NCBI RefSeq assembly: GCF_900099835.1
Contig: NZ_FNKP01000003.1
Span: forward strand, 1,054,001 to 1,118,000
Direction: 5' to 3'
DNA length: 64,000 nucleotides
DNA from: Paraburkholderia fungorum
GTDB lineage: Bacteria; Pseudomonadota; Gammaproteobacteria; Burkholderiales; Burkholderiaceae
Both the position numbers and the translations under genes were made by a program. The notes below the pieces were generated by a model. The model was not told the origin of the DNA, made no database searches, and was given only the letters and a program-made list of their open reading frames with translations. Shown piece after piece: positions 24,256 to 32,402 of this stretch (position 1 is its first letter; each line of letters opens with the position of its first letter).

Positions 24256-26154
24256 TCACGCCTTTAGTTTGTCCGGTGTCGTAATCGGTTCGGCCGGATC
24301 GACGTGAACCTCCAGTAGCACAGTGCCGGGCGACGCAAGAGTCGATGCAATCGCCACCTGTAACTGCTGCGGGTTATGGCAGCTCGTGCCTACGGCGCCG
24401 CATGCCGCGGCGACTTGCGCAAAGTCGATACCCCCCAGCTCACAACCGTAAGGCGGATTGCCGAGCTCCTTCTGTTCAAATACGACCTCCGCGAGCATGT
24501 CGTTGCGCATCACGATGATCTTGATCGGCAAGCGGTTCATCACCGCTGTCGACAGTTCGGCCATCAGCATCGCGAGTCCGCCGTCGCCGACGATCGCTAC
24601 CACCTGTCTGCCGGGATTTGCCAGTTGAGCCGCTATCGCAAACGGCAATCCGGGCGCCATCGTCGCAAGCATTCCCGTGGCAACCAGTTGCTGCTCGCGA
24701 CGCAGCGTCAAAAAACGCGCAGCGAAATGGGTGTTAGCACCACAATCGAGGCAAACAATCGCATCGGCGGCCAGCGTGTCGCTTATCGCGCGGATCACAC
24801 GTTGTGGCCGTATCGGCGTGCGCTCCGATGAGGCGACTTGATCGAGCAGGGCGTTCCATTGCGTCACCTGAGCCTGAATCTCGCGAAGAAACGTATCGTC
24901 CTTCTGATGAAGCAAGGGTAGCAGCGCCCGCAGCGTTTCCTTCGTGTCGCCGACCAGACAGACTTCGACCGGATAGCGCAGGCCAATCCGCTCAGCCTTG
25001 ATGTCCACCTGAACGCCTCGCGCCGTGCCGGGCTTCGGGTACGAATCGACCCACGGCATCGTCGAACCGAGGATCAGGACAGTATCGCAGCGGTGCATCG
25101 CTTCTTCGGAGGGCACGGTGCCGAGGTGGCCGATACCGCCGGTTGAGAAAGGCGAATCGTCGGGAATCACGCTTCGTCCGAGTAACGCTTTGGCCACCGG
25201 CGCATTAAGCCGGGTCGCGATCTGCTCCAGTTCTTCGGATGCACCGAGCGCGCCCTGGCCCGCCAGAATCGCCACTCGGCTGCCAGCATTGATGGCATCG
25301 GCGGCCGCCCGCAACTGCGCGTCGGCGGGTGCGGACGCGGGCTGACGCCACGCCGTCGACGTGCGCAGGCCGTGGTTTTCCATGGACGCTTTGTCATCGG
25401 CGAGACGCATTGCCTGAATGTCCTTCGAGATGGCCAGATGCGCGACCCCGCGCGCACCAAGCGCGCTTCTGCACGCGATGTCCGTCACGACGAGTGCATG
25501 ACGCGGCCCCGTCACGGTCGTGTTGTACAACGCGACGTCCTGCATCAACGCGGGCGTGTCGACGCCCTGTTGAAAACGTGTACCCACGAGGTCGTGAAAG
25601 GTGAGCCCTGTGATCGCGAGGACCGGTGCGCCGTCGAAATGCGCATCGTAAAGTCCGTTCATCAGATGCACTGCGCCGGGACCGGTCGTGGCGAGACAGA
25701 CGCCAAGACGGCCGGTCGCCTTCGCCCATCCCGACGCCATGAACGCGGCGGCTTCCTCATGACGCACGCCAATGAAGCGGATCGTGTCCCTATGTCGCCG
25801 TAGCGCTTCGATCAGCGGATTGATGCCATCGCCAACCATCCCGAAGACGTGATCGACGTTCCACGCCAGCAGCGTCTGAACGACTACCTCGGCGGTCGAT
25901 GCATTGTCGCCGGGTGAAAAGGGCGGCTGCGGTGCCGCGCTGACGGGTTGTCCGGATGATGCCGCGGGTGCCTGAGCCGCGATCGTCCTCACGGCGAACA
26001 GACCCGCTCCGCCCGCCGCCGCAGCTTTCAGCATCATGCGCCGTCGCTCGGAACTCGGTGCGCCATCGCGATTGTGGGCGGCCGGGGGCATGTCGTGATC
26101 GACGGGCGTCGTAAGCGAATCGTGTGGGGAGGCGGGCTTGAGGATGGAGGGCAT
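24256..26154 (-). CDS. Thiamine diphosphate-dependent enzyme (pyruvate oxidase/acetolactate synthase-like) with Tat-type signal
   Basis: The 632-residue product has the three-domain plan of the ThDP-dependent decarboxylase/oxidase family. The activating Glu is in GVRHEEAAAFMASGWAK (Glu133/134), the substrate-side motif is TTGPGAVHLMNGLYDAHFDG, and the ThDP/Mg motif is VGDGGLAMLMAEL ending KIIVMRN. Before the fold lies a twin-arginine-like leader: SSERRRMMLKAAAAGGAGL (residues 34-52) followed by AIAAQAPAAS-like sequence. Relatives such as PoxB are cytosolic or membrane-associated, so export would be unusual. A GGGAG box supports the ATG at 26154 over 26190. Substrate unknown; pyruvate is the default guess. 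Confidence 0.85.
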   Translation of the reverse strand: MPSILKPASPHDSLTTPVDHDMPPAAHNRDGAPSSERRRMMLKAAAAGGAGLFAVRTIAAQAPAASSGQPVSAAPQPPFSPGDNASTAEVVVQTLLAWNVDHVFGMVGDGINPLIEALRRHRDTIRFIGVRHEEAAAFMASGWAKATGRLGVCLATTGPGAVHLMNGLYDAHFDGAPVLAITGLTFHDLVGTRFQQGVDTPALMQDVALYNTTVTGPRHALVVTDIACRSALGARGVAHLAISKDIQAMRLADDKASMENHGLRTSTAWRQPASAPADAQLRAAADAINAGSRVAILAGQGALGASEELEQIATRLNAPVAKALLGRSVIPDDSPFSTGGIGHLGTVPSEEAMHRCDTVLILGSTMPWVDSYPKPGTARGVQVDIKAERIGLRYPVEVCLVGDTKETLRALLPLLHQKDDTFLREIQAQVTQWNALLDQVASSERTPIRPQRVIRAISDTLAADAIVCLDCGANTHFAARFLTLRREQQLVATGMLATMAPGLPFAIAAQLANPGRQVVAIVGDGGLAMLMAELSTAVMNRLPIKIIVMRNDMLAEVVFEQKELGNPPYGCELGGIDFAQVAAACGAVGTSCHNPQQLQVAIASTLASPGTVLLEVHVDPAEPITTPDKLKA

Positions 26155-26349
26155 AACAGAACTCCCGATTGCGATGCGACGGAATGCCAATCAGCCTTCG
26201 AGCAAGTGTCGGTCCTGCGATGCTTAAGAGTGACTGCACTACGCTCAATTGTGGTGACTTACCAGGTACGTCGCCTGCTATGAGATTCATTACATTGCTG
26301 ACGCTGCCGGAGCTTGCGCTAACCCAGAGTCCGGCTTAGGGAGGATGAA

Positions 26350-26496
26350 ATGAAACGGTCAATCCTGGTTACGGTCGCTGCGGCTCTCTTTGCGTGTGGT
26401 TTAGGCGCGTGCAAAGCGGCGCATCACGCGGGCAACGACAGCATGCGCGCCTTCGGTGGAATCGTCGCCGCGATGCAGACGCGACTTGAGCTTTAA
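26350..26496 (+). CDS. Very small lipoprotein
   Basis: This 48-residue product has a lipoprotein signal (MKRSILVTVAAALFACGLGA, then Cys21) and a short mature part, CKAAHHAGNDSMRAFGGIVA with a tail ending TRLEL. A GGGAGG box precedes the ATG. The size recalls entericidin-like peptides but no family match is claimed. It is divergent from the ThDP enzyme gene and precedes the DUF2231 gene. Confidence 0.6.
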   Translation: MKRSILVTVAAALFACGLGACKAAHHAGNDSMRAFGGIVAAMQTRLEL

Positions 26497-26686
26497 GGTC
26501 TCTCGGTAGCGCGCGTCTGGATGCTTTGCTCGCCATTCTCACTCCACGTGAAAGCTCTGAGTAAAGCGCTAGTCGGCAACCAGTAATTGCTGGTGGAGTA
26601 CACCGACGCTGGCAACCGAACGGTTTGCGGCACGTATTTGAAGGACTGCCTTTTTCGAATGGGCAGAAGAAGGACAAGGGTCAAAA

Positions 26687-27130
26687 ATGAATTCCTCCGC
26701 CCATATTCGTGGATCGAGATTCGCGACAGCAATATTCGATCTGCTCAACCCGATCCCCTACGGCCTCTTTGTCGGCACGCTCGTTTTCGACATAACCTAC
26801 GCCGTCACCCGGAATGTATTCTGGGGAAAGGGCGCAGCATGGCTGGTCACGACGGCCTTACTCTTTGCTGTGATTCCTCGCCTGATCAATCTGGTCCACG
26901 TCTGGATCTCAGCGCGGCGCGCGGTGACGGCCGTGGAGAAATTGGACTTCTGGTTAAATCTTCTGGGCATCGTGTCGGCAATCTTCAACGCTTTCGTCCA
27001 TAGCCGCGACGCCTACGCCATGGTCCCCGCGAACGTCATTCTGTCGGCGATTACCGTGATCTTGTTGAGCGTTGGGCAATTTGCTCTTGGGTTCAGCGGG
27101 TTCCATTCGAAGGGGACGGCTCATGACTAG
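26687..27130 (+). CDS. DUF2231-like membrane protein
   Basis: The 147-residue protein has four membrane helices and the start LLNPIPYGLFVGTLVFDITY, the pattern of DUF2231 proteins, followed by VFWGKGAAWLVTTALL and DFWLNLLGIVSAIFNAFVHS. DUF2231 genes often sit next to periplasmic oxidoreductase or cytochrome genes. Here the stop overlaps the start of the PQQ sugar dehydrogenase-like gene by 8 bases, a clear translational coupling that suggests a membrane partner or quinone/haem interface for it. That role is inferred. Confidence 0.75.
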   Translation: MNSSAHIRGSRFATAIFDLLNPIPYGLFVGTLVFDITYAVTRNVFWGKGAAWLVTTALLFAVIPRLINLVHVWISARRAVTAVEKLDFWLNLLGIVSAIFNAFVHSRDAYAMVPANVILSAITVILLSVGQFALGFSGFHSKGTAHD

Positions 27131-28442
27131 AACCTTCCTGAGCAGTTCATTGGCAATGGCGGTTGCGATTCTTGTTGGCGGTTGCAACGAGCAGGCCACC
27201 TATGATCCGTCCAGGCAGGCAGGGGCAGAGCCACCGTTGCCTGGCGCTCACAATTTTCTGGCCCCTCCGATACAGGTACCCAAATATGTCGGATGGCAAC
27301 CAGGCAAAAAGCCGAAGGTAGCGGAGGGTTTGCAAATCGAGGCTATCGCGTCGGGACTCCAGCATCCGCGCCAGGTCTACGCGCTGCCGAACGGCGATAT
27401 CCTGGTCGCTGAATCGAACAGTCCCGATGCGGAACCTGTGACCACGCCGAAACAGTTGATAGCCGGCATCATCACGTCGCGGTCCGGCAAAAAAGCGAAA
27501 GGTGCCAACCGCATCACGTTGTTGAGAAAGCGCACTGACGGCAGTGGGCGCTGGGACAAATATGTGTTCATCGACGATCTGCATTCGCCCTTCGGCATGC
27601 AACTGATTGGCAACACACTTTATGTGGCGGATACCGATGCGATTCTGAAGTTTCCATACCGCGCAGGCGAGACGAGTATGTCAACTCCGGGCGTGGAACT
27701 GACTGATCTGCCAGACAAGATCAACCATCACTGGACTAAAGCGTTGCTCGCGAGTCCCGATGGCAAGCGACTGTATGTAGGTGTCGGCTCTAACAGTAAC
27801 GTTGGCGAGAACGGGCTGGACGTTGAATATCGACGGGCCAACGTACTGGAGGTCGATATTGCAACAGGGGGAAGTCGTATCTACGCGTCCGGAATCCGCA
27901 ATCCGACTGGACTGCAATGGGAACCTCAAACAGGCCGCCTGTGGGCGATCGCGAATGAACGCGACGAAATTGGCGCGGATCTTGTCCCCGATTATCTGAC
28001 GTCGGTCCGTGAAGGCGCGTATTACGGCTGGCCATATAGCTACTGGGGCCAGCACGTCGATCCGCGTGCGCAGCCGCAACGTCCTGACATGGTGGCAAAG
28101 GCAATTCGACCGGACTATTCGATTGGCTCGCACGTCGCGCCACTCGGCCTGCTTTTTTATACCGGCAATAACCTGCCCGCTCAATATAGAGGCGGTGCTT
28201 TTATCGGCGAGCATGGTAGCTGGAATCGGTCCCCTCTAAGCGGCTACGCTGTCGCTTACGTCGCCTTTCAGAACGGCAAGCCTGTTGGCACGCCTATACC
28301 GGTCGTTACCGGTTTCGTTTCTGATGACGAGAGAGAATCGTACGGCGCGCCGGTTGGACTCACGCAGGATCTGGATGGCGCCCTGGTGATTGCCGATGAT
28401 GTCGGCAATACCGTGTGGCGGGTCACAAGAGTAGGGGCGTAG
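27123..28442 (+). CDS. PQQ-dependent sugar dehydrogenase / sorbosone dehydrogenase-like lipoprotein
   Basis: The 439-residue product starts with a lipoprotein signal (MTRTFLSSSLAMAVAILVGG, Cys21) and continues as a six-bladed beta-propeller of the L-sorbosone/soluble glucose dehydrogenase type: LQHPRQVYALPNGDILVAES, SPFGMQLIGNTLYVADTDA, IYASGIRNPTGLQWEPQTG and YYGWPYSYWGQ. These are the propeller signature motifs around the PQQ site. It should sit on the periplasmic face of a membrane and oxidise an aldose or aldehyde, passing electrons to quinone or cytochrome. No PQQ synthesis genes are in the window. Confidence 0.85.
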   Translation: MTRTFLSSSLAMAVAILVGGCNEQATYDPSRQAGAEPPLPGAHNFLAPPIQVPKYVGWQPGKKPKVAEGLQIEAIASGLQHPRQVYALPNGDILVAESNSPDAEPVTTPKQLIAGIITSRSGKKAKGANRITLLRKRTDGSGRWDKYVFIDDLHSPFGMQLIGNTLYVADTDAILKFPYRAGETSMSTPGVELTDLPDKINHHWTKALLASPDGKRLYVGVGSNSNVGENGLDVEYRRANVLEVDIATGGSRIYASGIRNPTGLQWEPQTGRLWAIANERDEIGADLVPDYLTSVREGAYYGWPYSYWGQHVDPRAQPQRPDMVAKAIRPDYSIGSHVAPLGLLFYTGNNLPAQYRGGAFIGEHGSWNRSPLSGYAVAYVAFQNGKPVGTPIPVVTGFVSDDERESYGAPVGLTQDLDGALVIADDVGNTVWRVTRVGA

Positions 28443-28541
28443 GGCTGACTGGTTCTTGACATCAGTAGATGCGAGCTTGCCCGCACTGCGTCATTGCGTC
28501 GACCGGCGGTCAAACTCGGGCCGCCCTGAATGCCTCCGCGC

Positions 28542-28829
28542 CTACTGCACTGACGACGCACCGCTCGCCGTCGCATCGGGCGTGCTCACGGTGGGTGCCT
28601 CGCTAGTCACCGGCGAGGGTGCGCTCGCGGGAGCTGCCTCGGTTGCGCTATTGGCCGCGGCGCTTGTGCCCGGCGTCCCACTTGGCCCGGCGGAATTGCT
28701 CATTACGCCGCTGCTGCCCGAACTCAAGGCGTCGTTGCCGGAGTCATTGCTTTTCTTGCAACCCGGGGCTGCACAAACGACCCCCGAAATTGTCGCGATC
28801 ATCAGCGCTCTTCTCAAGCTCCTGTTCAT
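28542..28829 (-). CDS. Small Ser/Ala-rich lipoprotein
   Basis: From the ATG at 28829 the product has 95 residues: a lipoprotein-type signal MNRSLRRALMIATISGVVCA ending in APGC, then CKKSNDSGND and a low-complexity Ser/Ala/Pro/Thr tail. It is probably lipidated at Cys24 and disordered. In composition it resembles the three secreted Gly/Ser-rich proteins at 12-19 kb but it has a lipobox. Function unknown. It converges with the sugar dehydrogenase gene. Confidence 0.65.
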   Translation of the reverse strand: MNRSLRRALMIATISGVVCAAPGCKKSNDSGNDALSSGSSGVMSNSAGPSGTPGTSAAANSATEAAPASAPSPVTSEAPTVSTPDATASGASSVQ

Positions 28830-29045
28830 GGCGAATCTCCGTGTGACGTAAGACCTATCAAATGACGCAACGGATGTGCCTGTCGCGCCACGCCCGCGCT
28901 GATTGCCCGCGCAACGACGGCGCGCAGGCTTCGAGTCCAACCGTTCCTGATGGACTGGTGCAGCACGAGGTATGAGCGTTGCTCGGCAGATCGTATGGCT
29001 GCGTTCACTCGCGCAGGTCGGCAAGATACTGTCACGGAGAAATTC

Positions 29046-29987
29046 ATGGCTCAAATGCGCGCATTTCGTATTCATCGCTTCGGCGGCCCGGACGTACTTC
29101 GGTCGGAAAGGATCGATGTTCCGCCGATCGGCCCGAATGAAGTGCTGGTTCGCGTGAAAGCTGCGAGCGTCAACCCCGTCGACATCAAAACGCGGGATGG
29201 CAAATATCCCGTGATTGGCGAGGACAAGCTTCCGTTTACTCTCGGACGCGATTTCGCAGGCACGCTTGAACGCGTGGGGCAGAGCTTGTCAGGCTGGGAA
29301 CACGGGGCGGAAGTGTTTGGATTCGTCGGACAGGGGCAGGGAGCGTTGGCCGAGTTTGTCGTCATCGTTGCGAGTGGGCTGGCGCCGCGACCTGCGTCGA
29401 TGGACTCGACAGCGGCTGCGGCGGTTCCCCTTGCTGCGCTCACTGCCTGGCAGGGACTGTTTGACCAAGGCGGACTACAGAAAGGCCAGCGCGTGTTGAT
29501 TCACGCGGGAGCCGGAGGCGTCGGCCACCTGGCGGTGCAATTTGCCCGGCACGTCGGTGCGGAGGTGTTCGCTACTGCGACAGGCGACGGGGTCGAATTT
29601 GTGGAGTCTTTAGAAGCCGATCATGTCATCGACTATAAGAAGCAGCCGTTTGAAGAAGTCGCGCGAGATATGGATCTGGTCTTCGATCTAATTGGGGGCG
29701 AGACACAAAGCCGTTCATGGCAAACGGTCAAACGGGACGGCACGATGATTTCGACGCTGACGGAGCCTTCCGCAACGGAAGCCGCCAGACACGGCGCCCA
29801 CGCGGCGCGTTACACGGCTCGCCCGGACGGAGCGCAGCTTGCGGAGATAGGCCGCCTGATCGACGCGGGCGAGGTAAAGGTCAACGTGATCGCAACCTAT
29901 CCTTTCGCGTCCGCTGCTGATGCGCTGGCAAGGCTTGAAAAAGGGCACGTCCACGGCAAAATTGTCGTGAATGCGTTCGACGCTTGA
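29046..29987 (+). CDS. NADP-dependent quinone oxidoreductase (zinc-free MDR family)
   Basis: The 313-residue protein is a medium-chain reductase without zinc ligands: MRAFRIHRFGGPDVLR, VKAASVNPVDIKTRDG, FTLGRDFAGTLERVG, and the nucleotide motif HAGAGGVGHLAVQFARH. These match quinone oxidoreductase or enone reductase relatives, which reduce alpha,beta-unsaturated ketones or quinones with NADPH in the cytosol. A GGAG box precedes the ATG at 29046; the longer frame from 28950 is unsupported. Confidence 0.88.
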   Translation: MAQMRAFRIHRFGGPDVLRSERIDVPPIGPNEVLVRVKAASVNPVDIKTRDGKYPVIGEDKLPFTLGRDFAGTLERVGQSLSGWEHGAEVFGFVGQGQGALAEFVVIVASGLAPRPASMDSTAAAAVPLAALTAWQGLFDQGGLQKGQRVLIHAGAGGVGHLAVQFARHVGAEVFATATGDGVEFVESLEADHVIDYKKQPFEEVARDMDLVFDLIGGETQSRSWQTVKRDGTMISTLTEPSATEAARHGAHAARYTARPDGAQLAEIGRLIDAGEVKVNVIATYPFASAADALARLEKGHVHGKIVVNAFDA

Positions 29988-30216
29988 GTCGATAGCGTCG
30001 CACGCGACGCCGCCTCGACAGACACGAATAAGAGAGATTTTGCCGCGATTGCTACGCAATGGCGGCGGAGTTGTGATGAAGCCCGGTGCCGATTTAACGG
30101 AAGCGAACTGTGGCTGTTAAGTCTTCAAGAACTGACGCCGATGTTTGCAGAGAAGCCGGAAAGCGCAAGACGCGGATTCAAGGGCAGCCCATGGCGGCTA
30201 TCGTAAGGAGCGCACG

Positions 30217-31107
30217 ATGCTCGAATTTACCTGTCGCATTCGAACCCCGACACTCGAAATTTGCTACGCCGACGCCGGGCCTCCGAACGGTCCGCCCGTC
30301 ATCCTGTTGCACGGCTGGCCCGATGCCGCACGCGCATGGATTCCTGTCGCGGCTCGTCTGAACGCTGCGGGTTTTCGCACTATCGTGCCTGAATTGCGGG
30401 GTAGCGGTCGCACCCGTTTTATTAGCGATCGCACGGTGCGGGACGGGTCCGGCGTCGCGCTCGCACAGGATGCGATCGATCTGGCCAACGCATTATCGAT
30501 CAATCGATTCGATTTGGTCGGGCATGACTGGGGCGCACGGGCTGCCTACACAGTGGCGGCGCTTTTTCCCGAGCGCGCGAAGCGGATTGCAGCGCTTGCG
30601 CTCGCGTTTCAGCCGTATGGCCGGTTCGCGTTGCCCGGGTTCTCGCAGGCGCGGAAGTTCTGGTATCAATGGTTTATGGCGCTGGACGGTGGCCCAGATG
30701 CCGTGGGAGCCGATCCGAAGGGATTTGCGCGCATTCAATGGGAGACGTGGTCGCCGCCGGGCTGGTTCGATGACAACGAGTTCTCCCGCACGGCCGAGAG
30801 TTTTGATAATCCCGACTGGTTGGCGATCACGCTGAACGGGTATCGCCGCCGCTGGCGGCAGGACGAGGAATCCGACCCGGCGTATTCGAGCCTGCGTCAG
30901 CAACTCGCAACCATCGGAAGTATTGGCGTGCCGACGCTGATGCTGCAGGGAGGCGCAGACCAGTGCGACGAACCCAAGGAATCCGACGGCCTGGAGAGTC
31001 ATTTTGCCGGGGGCTACCGACGGATTCTGATCGACGGTGTCGGACATTTTCCGTCGCGGGAAGCCCCGGATGAAGTTGCCAATGCTTTGATAGAGCATCT
31101 TCGGTAA
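30217..31107 (+). CDS. Alpha/beta hydrolase of the epoxide hydrolase/dehalogenase type
   Basis: The 296-residue protein has PVILLHGWPDAARAW with the HGWP oxyanion motif and a nucleophile elbow VGHDWGAR, so the nucleophile is Asp104, not Ser. That is the hallmark of epoxide hydrolases and haloalkane dehalogenases. The charge-relay His is in DGVGHFPSREAP near the end. The cap region has FWYQWFMALDG. With a HGWP motif, epoxide hydrolase is more likely than dehalogenase. An AAGGAG box precedes the ATG. Substrate unknown. Confidence 0.85.
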   Translation: MLEFTCRIRTPTLEICYADAGPPNGPPVILLHGWPDAARAWIPVAARLNAAGFRTIVPELRGSGRTRFISDRTVRDGSGVALAQDAIDLANALSINRFDLVGHDWGARAAYTVAALFPERAKRIAALALAFQPYGRFALPGFSQARKFWYQWFMALDGGPDAVGADPKGFARIQWETWSPPGWFDDNEFSRTAESFDNPDWLAITLNGYRRRWRQDEESDPAYSSLRQQLATIGSIGVPTLMLQGGADQCDEPKESDGLESHFAGGYRRILIDGVGHFPSREAPDEVANALIEHLR

Positions 31108-31310
31108 GGCCCGCCGGGGTTATTACTTCCAGTCAGGTGGTCGCGCTGAAACTATGTCTTAAGACAAGCGCCAAGCCGCCCTAGAAGCGTCATCCAAAGC
31201 TTGCAACTGTAACGCGCGGTAGGGCCTGTTTTTTGCTACCGCCCCTTATAGCCGTGCGGGTTCAATGCGGCTATCGAGGCGCAATCAGCTGCGAGTTCCG
31301 GGAGCCAACA

Positions 31311-32369
31311 GTGAGCGACGGCGGAACGACAACGAAACCAGTTCTCTGTGGCGCCGAGCCATGGCTTGCGAGTGGGTTCGTGCTGGCTATCACTCCCAGT
31401 CGCGCTGAATCGGCATCCTTGAATTATTTTTTCCACGCAGCCGGTCCTGCCAGTCGGCCGACGATGTATCTCGGCTGGACAATGACCGTTGTCGCGGTGG
31501 CAGTGACGATCATCATCGGCGTCCTGCTGGTCCTGGCGATTGTGCGGCGGCGTCAGCCGGCGGATCCCGGCAGCCTGAATGCCGAATCGGGCGGTATGCG
31601 CTGGATTTATGTTGGCACAGGAATATCGTCGGTCGCGTTGCTGGCAATGCTGGTCTACATTCTTGTCACACTCGAATCCGTCGCATCGCCTGCTGTGCAT
31701 CCTCAGTTGACACTGACAGTGACGGCATACGACTGGTGGTGGAAAGTCGACTACACGGACGACCCCGACCCGTCCCGCGACTTCAGCACGGCCAACGAGA
31801 TTCACATTCCTGTCGGCGAACCCGTGAAGGTTCTGCTCAAAAGCGCCGATGTCGTACACGCATTCTGGGTTCCGCAACTCGCGGGAAAGACGCAGACGAT
31901 TCCCGGTCAAACGAACGAGCAATGGATTCAGGCCGACCAGCCCGGCATTTATCGCGGGCAATGCTCGCAATTTTGCGGGGCGCAGCACGCGCATATGGCT
32001 TTCGAAGTGATCGCACAAAGCCCCGCCGACTTCGATGCGTGGCGCAGCGCACAGGGCCGGAATGCCGCCTTGCAGCAGCAGGAAGCAGACGCTGCCGACA
32101 TCGCCATCGGCAAGCACCTGTTCATCGATCGTTGCTCCGGTTGCCATACGATTCGTGGCACCAACGCAAACGGCTTGCAAGCCCCTGATCTCACGCACCT
32201 CGGCTCGCGCCGCACAATCGCAGCCGGAACATTGATCAACGCGCCGGATCATCTGCTCGACTGGATCGAACACGCGCAGCAGATCAAGCCCGAATCGCTG
32301 ATGCCGGATATTGCGCTGACCGGCGCGGAAGCCGAGACCCTCTCGGCATATCTGGCGACCCTCCATTGA
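31311..32369 (+). CDS. Cytochrome c oxidase subunit II with C-terminal cytochrome c domain
   Basis: The 352-residue protein is the CuA subunit of a haem-copper oxidase. After an N-terminal leader it has two membrane helices (about residues 50-70 and 95-120), the aromatic WWW segment AYDWWWKVDYTD, the CuA ligands in GQCSQFCGAQHAHM, and a fused cytochrome c domain with CSGCH and a Met late in the chain (ESLMPDIAL). The fused haem makes it a caa3-type subunit II. The GTG at 31311 has a GGGAG box. It opens a five-gene operon. Confidence 0.9.
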   Translation: MSDGGTTTKPVLCGAEPWLASGFVLAITPSRAESASLNYFFHAAGPASRPTMYLGWTMTVVAVAVTIIIGVLLVLAIVRRRQPADPGSLNAESGGMRWIYVGTGISSVALLAMLVYILVTLESVASPAVHPQLTLTVTAYDWWWKVDYTDDPDPSRDFSTANEIHIPVGEPVKVLLKSADVVHAFWVPQLAGKTQTIPGQTNEQWIQADQPGIYRGQCSQFCGAQHAHMAFEVIAQSPADFDAWRSAQGRNAALQQQEADAADIAIGKHLFIDRCSGCHTIRGTNANGLQAPDLTHLGSRRTIAAGTLINAPDHLLDWIEHAQQIKPESLMPDIALTGAEAETLSAYLATLH

Positions 32370-32402
32370 CGAAGTTTCTGCCGACGACACGGAGCGTTCA
32401 CG

